A stretch of 64,000 bases of DNA from Pseudo-nitzschia pungens (taxonomy: Eukaryota; Bacillariophyta; Bacillariophyceae; Bacillariales; Bacillariaceae): the NCBI GenBank assembly GCA_037355855.1, contig CM074769.1, positions 372,001 through 436,000 on the forward strand, in the 5' to 3' direction. Position 1 is the first letter of the stretch. Each line of letters opens with the position of its first letter. A program made the translations under genes and the position numbers. Below are positions 42,162 through 53,044 of this stretch, piece by piece. The notes below the pieces were generated by a model. That model was given only the letters and a program-made list of their open reading frames with translations. It did not search any database and was not told the DNA's origin.

Positions 42162-43439
42162 AACGACTCGACACCCACTAGACACTGTCGAGACGCGAGA
42201 TGAATGACTCTAATGACAGAGAGGAACTTCTGCAGACACCCGGCACGCACTCCAACCTTCCCGTTCCAGTTAGGATCGCATGTTTTCTATTTATTTCTGT
42301 TTATGATATCCCTATATTCATTTATCAGGCGACGTGTACACATAGCACCGAAAAAAGAGCATCATGCGTTACTGTCGTTTGAGGATCAACGCTACAAGGG
42401 TGTTGGATCTTTCGAATGCAAAGCCACAGATGACAAGTGTGAATGAATGATTATTGCGTATTGCAACTACGTACCAGGGGCAATCACCTCTTCAGTGCAA
42501 TTCCACTTTGCATTGTACTTAGTTCCTTTCGGCGAAATTATTTTGAAAGGCATTTTGATACGTTCTGAATTTCTGTTCCCCTTCTTTTGGTCGTACTATT
42601 ATGATTCTAAACTTCGTACCCAGTCTTGCCGATCCGATTACACTTGCCAGTTACAGTAAAAAGTGATTGTCTTGATTGGAACAGGAGTCAATCTTGCCTT
42701 TCGTTGCTTCATGCTGTTGGTTGGACCTTAAAAGGACCCAACGACAATTTTCGATGGGGTTGTACTTCCTGCCGACTCCTTGGAGATGCATTGCATCCAT
42801 TTTTGTTGCGAGTCGATTCCATAATCCCACGATATTTCCTTTCGTAGTAAAGCAAAAAGAACTCAGAACTCGATACTGCAACTATGTTCAAAAGGAACCA
42901 CATCTACAACAACGATCCTCATCGTTGCCGCCTTGCCATCAAAGTGTGCCGAAAATTCGGCAAACAACATCGTGAACAGCATCAACAACGTGCAAAGGTT
43001 TTAACCGGTTTTTGATCTGCCCAAAGAGGCTTACTCCGCAGAGGACTTTAGGAAGGAGTACTGAAGACCACTTGCCCTCGACTTCTCCCCCTTCCTCGAG
43101 TGACTAAGTCAGTGAAAGAAATTCCATCGACAGGAAAGCACACCCTGATCAGGCTGTTGCCGGCTAAGTCTATTTTCGTTTATCTTTTTCTTTCTTCCGG
43201 CGCCACGGAGAGTTGTCCCCTTGCCACGAGGTCTCCGCTGCGTCCGGGAGGGGGGGGGGTTGTGTTATTGTTTAAATTACACTGTTTCTGTATCATATCG
43301 AACACTCTCATTTCCAAGGCACAGAACGAGTCGCGGCGGTCCAGCACTCCGAACCATGCCGAAACGCTCAAGCACTGAGAGCAAGGCGTTGTGCTCCGGT
43401 TATCATCTGCGGGGAATTCTATCATTACGGTGTCCATTG
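42162..43439. other. intergenic region
   Basis: No recognisable gene. Sequence near 42600-42660 (CCCAGTCTTGCCGATCC) resembles 40080-40110 (CCAGTCTTGCCGGCCC) upstream of the zinc-motif gene, which might be a remnant of flanking duplication; a G run of ten is at 43249-43258. Confidence 0.4.
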
Positions 43440-44205
43440 TTACAAGTGTAAAAGAATTATCGGAATCTACTAGACTACTATGAACCACCACAAATCGTCA
43501 TCAACACAGGACCATGTGCAGTCGGATCGATCAAATACAAGCTCGAGTGGCCCAACAACAACCGCGTCGAAGCATTCTGTCGACGCGTCTTGTCAAAGCC
43601 ATTTGCAGTGGTGACAAACGTATACGAGGAGCAGTTTGCGCCATTCCAGGCTCGGCGTACTGTACGGGTGGCGATAATTCTGACGAGCTGATATCCCAAG
43701 CACTGTCGACAAAGCTCTATCTCTGCCGCGGGATCTCCGTCTAGTACAGCCGCTCCTTTCGCCGCACCGGACGCTTGACCTGCGGGGATTCCCGCACGAA
43801 CTGCACTTGCTTCCAAGAGGGCGTCTCCGCCGAATTCGCTGCTTTCGCCGCACACGGGAAGCTCGACACCTTGACCAATCCAACGGAAAGATGCTAGACG
43901 CTTGGACTGGGGGAATTCCCTCTGCCCGGCGCTTAAACTGTAGGGGTCCGCAATGTTCCGGCATCCGACGTCAGGCGCTCACAGGAACACCTCGTGCTAG
44001 CTTTGCGGCGGACCTCCATCAGCAACAGTGACTTGATTACGGGGCCAAGGTGTCACGGGTACAGCACTTACAAGCCGACCGCTGAGTGTTGCAAGAAAAC
44101 AAACGCTCTCAAGCGTTCTGTCGACGCGTCCTGTTACAGGAACAGCGTGGTTCGAATACGTGCTCTACGAATCAGGCACTGGACTTGCAGCTGCAGTTAC
44201 GTTCC

Positions 44206-44260
44206 GAATCAGGTAGGCCCTGAAGCGAATCAGGTAGGCCCTGAAGCGTATCAGGCAGGC
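44206..44260 (+). repeat. 21-bp tandem repeat, about 2.6 copies
   Basis: Two exact copies of a 21-bp unit beginning GAATCAGGTAGGCC at 44206 and 44227, followed by a partial third copy with changes. In one frame it encodes repeated QVGPEAN. Confidence 0.9.
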
Positions 44261-44409
44261 AAACCTCAAATACCGGACGACACACCTCCGGAGTGTTTTG
44301 CTTTCCTGTCTCTAGGTGATCAGCCACTCAGGTTACTAAAGAGTTCTGGAGGGTCCAGGTTTGCCAACTTGAACCCCATTGTTTTGGAATCGAAGACTTC
44401 AGAGTTGTG

Positions 44410-44533
44410 TTGCTGACATCCCCAAGAAGCGACTCGTCGACGTCGACGAATTCTTCTTGGACTCAAAGGTATTGCTGACATCCCCAAGAAGCGACTGATC
44501 GACGTCGATAAATTTGTCTCGAACTCAAAGGGA
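44410..44533 (+). repeat. 62-bp tandem duplication
   Basis: TTGCTGACATCCCCAAGAAG starts at 44410 and again at 44472; the copies stay similar to their ends (GACTCAAAGG and AACTCAAAGG). The 62-bp period is one short of 63, so the repeated peptide ADIPKKRL.DVD falls in two different frames, meaning a base has been lost since the duplication. Confidence 0.9.
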
Positions 44534-45750
44534 CAAAAGTTTGCCGTGATTGTCCCTGTGGAAGTCGGAGATCCAACCGGCCCGCACAACCTCACTGGGA
44601 GCATTGCTCATCCTCGTCGATGGATCGATAGAAGAAGATCTGAAGAGACCGATGAATCCGACCTCGCTAGGTTCCTGGATCGGATCTGCTCCTCTATTGA
44701 ATGCGACCATGGACGGGTGGGAGAGTATTCTTCTTGGATACTATCGACTCACATCGCAGCGGATTCAACCATCACACTGTCACGGGAAGGGAGAAAGGAC
44801 CGACAACATTTAACATCTTCCCAAGACCACTATATCAACCAAAGTATGGGTCAACCAAAAATGTGATCGATCATCTTGTCAATCATCCGAATTAACACCA
44901 CAGGGAATTGAACCTCAGTGACATGCAGTGAGAACTTTACCAAGCAATGGTGGGGCAATTGGTCCTTTGAGTAAGACCTTTGCTTGCTGCGGATATGCGG
45001 GGGATGGTGCTTGTCCCGATACTGTTGTTCCCGTATCGAAATCCGAGCAATTTGTTGTATTCCATGCATCACAATCCAGAGAATCCGTCACATTGGACTC
45101 TACAGAATTCTTCCCATCCCAATCCATGAGACCGCTTCGAAATACCACTTTTCATGGTGGGTTTGAATTTTGTGGACCAGTTCCGAAGTAGATTGTTTTG
45201 CGTTGCAGCATTTGCTTCGCACATTGCGAACAGTAGACACAAAAGTAATGGATAATGTACATGACGAGCACATATACGAAAGGACATTTTATGTTGTTCT
45301 GGATAGCATTGAACTTAGTATACCTAAGATGCCGGCTGACCATTTCAACAGCGCCACTCCTTGTGGCACCCTTTCCTGTGAAAGATGCTGATCCAAGCGC
45401 TAGTGGTATCGGGAACACATCAAAAGCGCAAGTCGATGAAGCTTTCGTTCATCGATACACAAAGAAGCCTTGGAAGCCCGCAACAAAGACCTCCACTTCG
45501 TCGTCTCTGGGGCAGCACCCTACCCAACCAATGGTGCTAATTCAGGTGATATTGGCTTGGTGATCACCGCGACTGCGCTAGAAAAGTCTCGCGACGTCAT
45601 CTTTTTCCTGCGAAAGCATAGCAGCAATATTGATGACAAGGCAAACAGGACTATGCCCCGAAGGCTAATTTTGTGCAATAATACAAACTTCGATGCACCA
45701 CCAAAGCCGCTGCTCAGGAAAATGCTCCCAAGTTGAAGGCACCGCAGAAT

Positions 45751-46931
45751 CCAGCCTACTTACACCTATACGGGTCAGTAGCCAAAACAAGAAGAATCCA
45801 AGTGCCACGCGAAAAATTGCTATTTATTGGGCCCTGTATTGCAATACTCTCTACTTCGACAACAACCAAACCACCGACAACAAAGCACTTGAGTGAAAAA
45901 GTAAGTCTACTACTTTCGTCGCCGAAAACGCATTTTCTCTTAGGGATTTCTCTGCTTTCACTGAATTAGATTTCTTATCTTTTCCGTGTATTAAATCAGT
46001 AGTCTTGCAACTACTAGGACCTCCGAATAGTAGTGCAGGTCCGAATAGTACAGGATGGTGGGCTGCGGTCCTTTATCAGTCAAGTTCGCCACCAAAGTTA
46101 TCATTCCGTGACCCCAATTCAACAATGGTGCTGGGGGTCCTCCTACTAACCAGATATCCTTTGAGTTTTCATCTTCAGTCAACAACTAGTAGCACCGCCA
46201 CTGCTTGTAGGAAAGGGGTGTTACTACTAGTATGATGCCACGGTGGTAGCAGCTAGTAGTACTAGTAGTAGTTGTCACTCAAATTCTCGTGAGGAGCGAG
46301 GTTGGTTGGCGTTCTGGTGCTGCGAGAGAAATCTCCCGGTTTAGTAGTACTAGTAGTTAGTAATATGCGCTGTTTGGCAGGGTCCGAACATCATCAATCA
46401 GCTACCTCCTACTGTATGGACCGAATGCATCTGGCAGAACGAATTGCCTATCGACATGATGCAATTCCGATACGTTCACCATGTAGTAGGAAGTAACCTT
46501 AGGAAATATCCATCCGAAGATTACCTCTTTTTTCATGTACTAATTGAGTACTGTACAGGATATCCAAAACAGATGAAAGTGATCGTCGGTGAAATTCTCA
46601 TCACGTACCAGCAAGATCAAAAGAGCCCATACGAGTACGAAGATTACATTTTTCATGTACGTACGGGAAGTCAGCGTCGGCGGAATACTCCTCACGTACC
46701 GGTACAGTTCCAGCAAGATTAAAAACAAGACCTAAGTGATGAAAAGATTTTCGCAAGATTGTTCATTGATTCGTGGAACAATCGGTGAGTTGATGACAAA
46801 AAAGAAATACGAAGTAATAATAGTAGTTGCATCCGACCGAATACGGTATGTGCACATAAATTGAGATCATCTTCTGTTGTTACAACAGAGCACAAGAAAA
46901 CATAATAATATTGACAACACTAGATACTATC
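45751..46931. other. intergenic region
   Basis: Contains TAGTACTAGTAG tracts (46195-46275 and 46343-46360), a GTAACCTTAGG variant at 46494 and the degenerate duplication at 46515-46726. An open frame of 92 codons (46444-46722) spans that duplication and is not convincing. The end of the region is the promoter of the CRAL-TRIO gene. Confidence 0.45.
46515..46726. repeat. degenerate direct duplication, about 90-110 bp
   Basis: Two copies share CGAAGATTAC, TTTTTCATGTAC, GTCGG.GGAAT.CTC, TCACGTACC and CAGCAAGAT.AAAA in the same order, at about 46517-46625 and 46637-46720, with small indels between. Confidence 0.7.
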
Positions 46932-47882
46932 ATGATGCAACACTTGGACACATTCATACATATTTTGAAGCAACCCCCTCTATTCGAAGAATCGTCCAAG
47001 GACGACGACAAGGAATCCTGCGAGCGGTTGCTGAAAGAATTCGACGATGCCGAAGTGGAGGAACTCGCAAATATTTCCTATGCATATTGGATCGTGAGCT
47101 CGAAGGCAAAGGAGAGGCTTCCTGCCGATTCCAAACACAACGCGGCACTGAAAGAAATTCGGAGACATTACGTCGGAGAAGGCAGGGACTACGTCAAGGC
47201 CCTGATCGTGATCCGTGAGGCTCTGGAATATCGCCGAGAGTACCGTTTCGATCTCATCCGTTCTTGTTGTTACGACGACCAATACGACAATGAAGAAGAC
47301 GCCGAACTCGGCAAGAAATATCGTTCGTTGATTTCCGACGATTTGCAAAGACAACCCATGGTTGTCCGTGGCGTGGACATGGATAATCGGACCATAGTCT
47401 ACAAACCCCCGAGAGGTTCGTCGAGCAACTCGACCGACGACAACGAAGCCTTCGTTATAACCCAAATTTACACGGCGGAGAAAGCGATGGCAACGAACGA
47501 ATTTACGTCGAAGGGCACGGAAGAAAGGCTGACCGTCGTCTTCAACTTTCTCGATTACTCGAGGAAAAATTCACCGTCGACATCGAGTGTAGCGACGGTG
47601 ACCAAGATCATGCAGCGATGCTTTCCCGAACGTCTGGGAATTCTGGTTATTGCCGACCCGCCATTTTGGATGAAGGCATTAATAACGGTGCTCCGGCCCG
47701 TCATGTCGAAAGCAACGTGTGACAAAATCAGAATGGCATCGGGGCAGACAGCCATCGACAAAGAATTCCGCAAAATCATCAGAAGCGACGAGAAACTGCA
47801 AAATCTGCTCACTAGCGGCGAGATATCGTCGGTGGATGTGTCAGATTATGTGACGCAGCCATATTATTCCCAATACGAGTAA
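46932..47882 (+). CDS. CRAL-TRIO (Sec14-like) lipid-transfer protein
   Basis: 316 residues from ATG 46932 (a second ATG follows immediately). Sec14-like proteins carry phosphatidylinositol, other lipids or tocopherols between membranes. N-terminal helices resemble a CRAL-TRIO-N region (LPADSKHNAALKEIRRHYVG, ALIVIREALEYRREYRFDLI). The lipid-binding domain follows: VVFNFLDYSRKNS, IMQRCFPERLGILVIADPPF and WMKALITVLRPVMSKATCDK, which match the Sec14 gate region (YPERLG...APWIF...KPFL...T..KI). It ends with VSDYVTQPYYSQYE. Single exon, intact. The specific lipid cannot be told. Its stop is 82 bp from the convergent XPF gene's stop, so 3' ends probably overlap. Confidence 0.85.
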   Translation: MMQHLDTFIHILKQPPLFEESSKDDDKESCERLLKEFDDAEVEELANISYAYWIVSSKAKERLPADSKHNAALKEIRRHYVGEGRDYVKALIVIREALEYRREYRFDLIRSCCYDDQYDNEEDAELGKKYRSLISDDLQRQPMVVRGVDMDNRTIVYKPPRGSSSNSTDDNEAFVITQIYTAEKAMATNEFTSKGTEERLTVVFNFLDYSRKNSPSTSSVATVTKIMQRCFPERLGILVIADPPFWMKALITVLRPVMSKATCDKIRMASGQTAIDKEFRKIIRSDEKLQNLLTSGEISSVDVSDYVTQPYYSQYE

Positions 47883-47964
47883 TTAATTTTGTGCTGCTTC
47901 GGTAATCAAATAATAGCAATTGCAATTCATTACTATTCCATTCCCCTTTAGCTTCGTTATGACA

Positions 47965-50900
47965 TCAGAGGCTTGCAATGTCCTGGTGAAAAAATCTGTC
48001 CAGGAACGGTAAAAAAAATGTACGTTTGAGCGACAAATTTGTGGCAGAGAGTGCTCTCAAATACTTCGTAATGAAAACCTCCGCAACTCCCACGCTCGCT
48101 GACAGCACAAAGGTGATTTACTTACGTATACAGTTTCTGCCCGGTGGAAGGACCCGCCAAGGCACGGAGTTGGTCTCGGCTCATGGCTATCAAATCGGCC
48201 AAACAATCACACTCTTGCATGATCCGACGAGCGAGTTGAATGGTGACTCCGGGAAGTTGAAGCAGCATGTCTCGACCGGCCTCGTTGATTTCGTCCTCTT
48301 CGATTTCGTTTTCGCCTCCGCCCTCTGCTCTGTCGGTCTTGAGGAGCGACTCCAGAGAATCGTTTTTCCCGATGTCGACCGCTTTGGCAACATCGACCTC
48401 CTCGTGGTTGGCCTTCAGTGCTTTGAAGATCCGAAGGGTCTCGTGAGGGCTTCTCGACCAAAGGATACGGAGTTTTGGAAAGTGAGCCGTTAGGGTTGCT
48501 ATTTTACAGCACACCTTTGACCATAGGAAGGGAGGGTTTTGAGATGTCGTCGTTTTGCGTTAGGCTCATTTTTGCACTTGGATGTTTCGTTTCGTTTCGT
48601 TTCGTTTCGTTTCGTTTGTTTTGGTAACTTACCGAATCTGTTTTTATGTCCATCCCGATGTCATTGGCATTCTGGAGGCAGAAACTCTTTGCCGGATCGA
48701 ACTCAATCAAAAGACACGGGCAAGCATAGTATTTCGACATTTGTTCCGCCTGGTTGTATCTGTTGTTGAGTTCCGAACGAGCACCAAATCATTTGCAAGA
48801 GAACAAAAAATCACAAAATCGCAAGCGTCAGGAAACGGTGAGATGCAGCTTTCGAGAGTGAACGGACTTTCCCCTGGCTTCGTGGGACACACTCGGATCC
48901 TTCCCGGAAGACAACACAAATAATGAAGAAACAAGAATGCTTGTACTGTACCGAGCAAATGATTCACGCACAATCTACCGCTTGCAAAACTTCCAAACAA
49001 ATCGCTGATGCTCTTTCGCTCCACGCAGTGCACGTTGCTCAGGACGAAATCTCCCACCAGAAGCGTCACCGGAGCCAGGCGCATTCCCCCCCGGTGCAGG
49101 ATGCTCGGCAGCGCCGACCGGAATTCCCGAACGTCCACCGCAATGTCGCGTTTCTCTCCCTTGGCCCCGCCGGCCTTCCGCCGCGTGTCCATCGACAGGG
49201 GAAGGGTTCCGTTGGCGTAGGTTCCAGCGACGCCCAAACCTCCACCGGCGGCCAGGGCCTGCTGCAGTTCCTGCGTTGCGCCGTCCACCTGGAGCACCGG
49301 TGGAGGCATGGTTTTCTTGTGGTAGATGAGTTTTTCAAAGGCGGCCTGTTCGCGTTCCAGGGCCTTGAGAAAGACTTTTTGCTCGGAACTCGCCGCAAAC
49401 ATGAGAAAGTAGACCTTCAAGCGGTCTTCTTTTTTGTTCCGGGGGTTCATGGCCGCGAATATCTCGACGGCTCGCACAAAGGCCACGTCGAAATCGTACA
49501 AAACGATGTAATCGGGATCCAGATCCGCGAGCACCAGTCCGGCGCCGGTTCTCCCGATTCCGGTCAAGCTCTTGATGACGACCCTCGGTTCCTCGATAAA
49601 CGAGGGCTTGAACATTGTGTTGTACATGTCGTCCTCCTCGTCTTGTTCTCGTTTTCGTTCTTGTTCCCGCTCTTTCCGCAGGACGTCCTCTGCGGTGGCT
49701 CGAAAGGCTTCGATGTCGTGTTCCGTTGCTTCCACCGCTTCCTCCAAGACCGCTTGTCGTTCCCGGTCTTCGCTGGTGGCCATCATGTCCCGTCCCCGGC
49801 CCTGTTCCACGGCAATCCTGCGTCGTTTTCGGAGGTAATCCGGCACCTCGTTCAGCTTCCGAGTGCTCTTATTGTTACTGTTGCCGTTAATAGTATTGTT
49901 GTTTCTTTTTCGTCCCTTGGTTCCGAAGAGAATTCGCCTCACGCGGCTTTCTTCTTCCAGCAACAGGCGGCTTTCCTCCGACATTTTTCCGTTGACGATG
50001 GAGCGAGAGCGATCGTTGCACTGTTCGAGATAATTGAGCCAGCGCAAGGTCTTTCAAAGTAGCATACATTCGCAGCGGAAACAAAACAGAAGCAATGGTT
50101 CGGCAGACGACACGTGAGAAACAACCACAATGCCGAAAATCGCGAATCGTCCCAAAAATGTTCGGAACCGCGGTTGCAACGCGACTCTCTTCCGACCATT
50201 GTTCACCGACGCACGGTCCTGCCTGCGCCACCCCGCCACTCGTTTCGCTTACCATCGTTCGGTCCCTCCCCTCCACCAGAAACGATTTTACAGCATCCAC
50301 GGTCCGCTCGTCTTTGACCACCACCAGGATGGTGGACGCTGTTCCGCGATCGGTGATTTCTGCTTCCGCTTCTTTTTCTTCTTCGACTCCCCGGATCTCC
50401 TCCAGAACGGTCTTCAGTAGCCTCCACTTGGGGTTTTCCTCCAGCAGTGGCACCAGCTTGCCGAGGGGCCGCGGGACGTCCCGGGTGGGTTCCGGGCGGT
50501 GAACGGTGTAGATTCGCTCCTTGGCGCGCCGGAAGAGAAGGTCCGCCGCGGGGGTCAGCAGCCACATGGCCGGGTGCCGCGAGGCCGCGCTCATGGTCTT
50601 GATGGAATTGATGAGCTTCCAGAAGCTCACGCAGTCGTACCGGAGGAGGGACCCGAACAGCGCCCGCAGCGTTCTCAGGTCGGAGACGAGCTGCTTCGTC
50701 CGCGGCCCGAGGCGGTGCCAATCCTTTTCCAGCTGCCGCGAGACGGCGCGGTCAAAGGCGGACGTGACGCAGTTCTCGATGGAGAGGTCGTCGCTGCCGC
50801 CCTTGCTCTTGCCATCGCCCCGCCATTCCAGAAAGGGCGTCGAGCTCTTGAGTTCCTTCATGCAGGTGCGAACGGCCGCGACGATGGCGCCCTGGATGTC

Positions 50901-51672
50901 CTTCATGGAGGGAGACAGGTCCTGGTGGAGTTCCTGCACGTGGGGAGCGCTCTCGCTTTGTTCCAGCTCGCTCTTGATGGCGTCGTGGAAGCGCGGGTAG
51001 AGATAGAGGTGGCGAACCCGCAATGCCCGGAGCGTCTTGTCGATCCTGGCAAAGCCCGACAGGAGGTTCTCGGGGTTGTCGGTGAACGCCTTGACGAAGC
51101 ACTCGTCCCGGCGTTTTTGGCTGGTGTAGATCCGGAGAATAAAGGCCTCGGTCGAGTCGTGGTCCACGCGATCGGCGTGTCCGACGAGCATGCCATCGAC
51201 GTCCCTGGGAGACAGCGTGTTGTCCAGGAGATCCACGATGAGAATCCGCGACGTGATGCAAAAGACGCCGCCCCGCTGGTACAATTGCTTGCGATCCTTT
51301 CCCTGCCCGGTCTCGTTGGTGATGATTGTGGGCATCATCTCGTCGGGCGTGCCCCAGGTCTCGAGCATTCGCGTGAGAGTGAGCGTCTCGTGCTCGTGCT
51401 CGTCGTCCTGCAATCCCAGGACCAGAACGAGGGGTTTCCTCGTGGTCTTGACCCTGCCGGTGCTGGCCTTTTCTTCCTCCTGCACGATGGACAAGTGGCC
51501 CTCTTCGGTGTCGGCGTAGAAGCGAACGAACGCCGCCATCAGGTCCAACCATCCCAGCCCGTTTCCCCATGACCGCGAGTCCGTCGCGGTCGTACATCTC
51601 CCCGAACGCCGTGGCCAGATACGAGGGCAAGAGGCCCTCCGGAATCATCGATGCAGATTGCGATTCGGCCAT
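47965..51672 (-). CDS. ERCC4: XPF/ERCC4/Rad1 structure-specific DNA repair endonuclease (one extra base)
   Basis: Catalytic subunit of the XPF-ERCC1 nuclease, which cuts 5' of lesions in nucleotide excision repair and in crosslink repair. Exons: 51672-50253, 50050-48972, 48759-48633, 48514-48126 and 47995-47965; donors GTAAGC, GTGCGT, GTAAGT and GTAAGT. N-terminal helicase-like domain: GLLPSYLATAF, VFCITSRILIVDLLDNTLSP, RTLRALFGSLLRYDCVSFWK, ILVVVKDERTVDAVKSFLVE. Nuclease: DVREFRSALPSILHRGG, then VTLLVGDFVLSNVHCVERKS with the ERK-x3-D catalytic motif, and MSKYYACPCLLIEFDP. C-terminal HhH2: LLQLPGVTIQLARRIMQECD. The last exon, 31 bp, gives the ending LYTFFHQDIASL. One extra base sits in the A/C run at 51561-51564 (GGGAAACGGG), between AVMG and GLGWLDLMAAFV. 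Removing it makes all exon phases agree: 1,014 residues. Confidence 0.93.
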
Positions 51673-53044
51673 CCTCGGGGGCGAGGTTTCGGTGTCCTTC
51701 TGCGAGGCAAACGATGCAATTAGAAGCAGTTGCTGGGTGTGACCTCGTGAGCACGTTTGACGTTGTTCCGAACCAGACCGAGACGGAGACCTAGAACTTG
51801 ACAATGAACACTGGACACTTGACATTGAACACTTAAAACACCCTTCGGTGCCTCAAAACTCAGAGATCAAAACTTCCCGCCGACGCGATGGATTGTCGAA
51901 TGGTGCATGTTTTTATGTTCATTTCGACCCGCGTCGCGTTTCTTCGCGTATCGGCTGTGAGATGCGAAGCGGCTTCGGCTCAACAAAAAACAAAAAAAAC
52001 TGCTGGATCTATTCTATTCCATCGTTTGTCACCGGGGATTATTTTCCACCGTACCTGAAATGCGTTGTCCTCGTCTTATTATTATTATTTTTTGTGCTCA
52101 ATCGCCATTACGATGAGGGAAGGTGGAAGGCCACACACTAATTTCAACTGTCTTGAGTATCCTGAATCCCCAACAAAATACTGTTGTCTCTATCTGCGTC
52201 CAAACTTAAAAACACAGAAACAAAACTATCAAAGCATTGTAGTAACAGTGTTGTTACTAATACTTCATCCTACTAGACTTCTTGTTACGCTCCAAATCAA
52301 AATATATACTAGTACTAGTATATTCAAATTGTGTGAAAATAGGACGATGTTGTGTGCATATGAATTGTAGAATGAAAAGGAAAGAGCAGAATTTCGAATG
52401 TATCGTTCATCCTAATGCATCGTCCATTAAGAGTCCCCCAACAAGAAGCGATTGATTCGTACTAGTTCTTGAATTGTTGTCCTATGCTGCTGTTGTTTCT
52501 TGCACACGTACACGTACTGTTGAAGTTGCGAAACGATCCAAGTGTCTCTGTTTCTACTAGTACTACTCGGCAGGAAATGCTTCGGGTGCTGATCCATCGC
52601 GCGCTTCCTACACGTACTTGTTGTTGATTGAATCAATCGCTCACACTTGCAAGCCTTCGTGCCAGTGGCGTTAGTTTGTGGACACAGCAGTCGCACAGTG
52701 ACGACGTGTAGTGCCTGCCAAGGGAACCGGGTTGTCTTCCGCTCTTCGTTGAACGCAGAAAGCCTCTGACAGCTACAAGATGGTGCAAATGAAAACGATC
52801 TCTTCCCCCACTATGTTTTCGCAGCGACGAACCAAGAGTAATGAAATAATAATGATCCCGAATGCATCGACCGTGAACCACAGTACGTACAAGGAACATC
52901 CGAGTCATGGGTGATTGATTCGTTTGCGGCAGACCGAAGCAAACAACGAAACGTAATACACAATCCACGCAGCAAATGTAAAGAATTGTCTTCTGCTATT
53001 CAGTCGAACGACTCATCCCAAAACACCTGTCATTAGTATTACTT
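51673..53044. other. intergenic region
   Basis: Between the XPF promoter and the 3' end of RRP45 (both -). AT-rich with (ATT)n near 52078 and TACTAGTACTAGTA near 52308. No coding sequence supported. Confidence 0.55.

Larger units (their letters stand above)
43440..45750 (+). pseudogene. decayed coding region, possibly an old mobile element or gene relic
   Basis: Several segments with protein-like composition lie one after another on the plus strand but in changing frames and separated by stops: about 43474-43680 (INTGPCAVGSIKYKLEWPNN), 44410-44700 (ADIPKKRLVDVDEFFLDSK, VIVPVEVGDPTGPHNLTG, SDLARFLDRICSSIECD), 44930-45190 (GAIGPLSKTFACCGYAGDG), 45250-45400 (DEHIYERTFYVVLDSIEL) and 45470-45730 (DLHFVVSGAAPYPTNGANSG, KSRDVIFFLRKHSSN). 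No family recognised. Unlike the conserved genes, it needs both missing and extra bases, which is what true decay looks like. Internal tandem duplications (44206-44260, 44410-44533) add to the picture. Confidence 0.4.

Noticed and set aside
48923..50062. 379-codon open frame on the plus strand inside XPF
   Set aside because: It crosses XPF exon 2 in antisense; XPF exons join in phase and hold the catalytic ERK motif.
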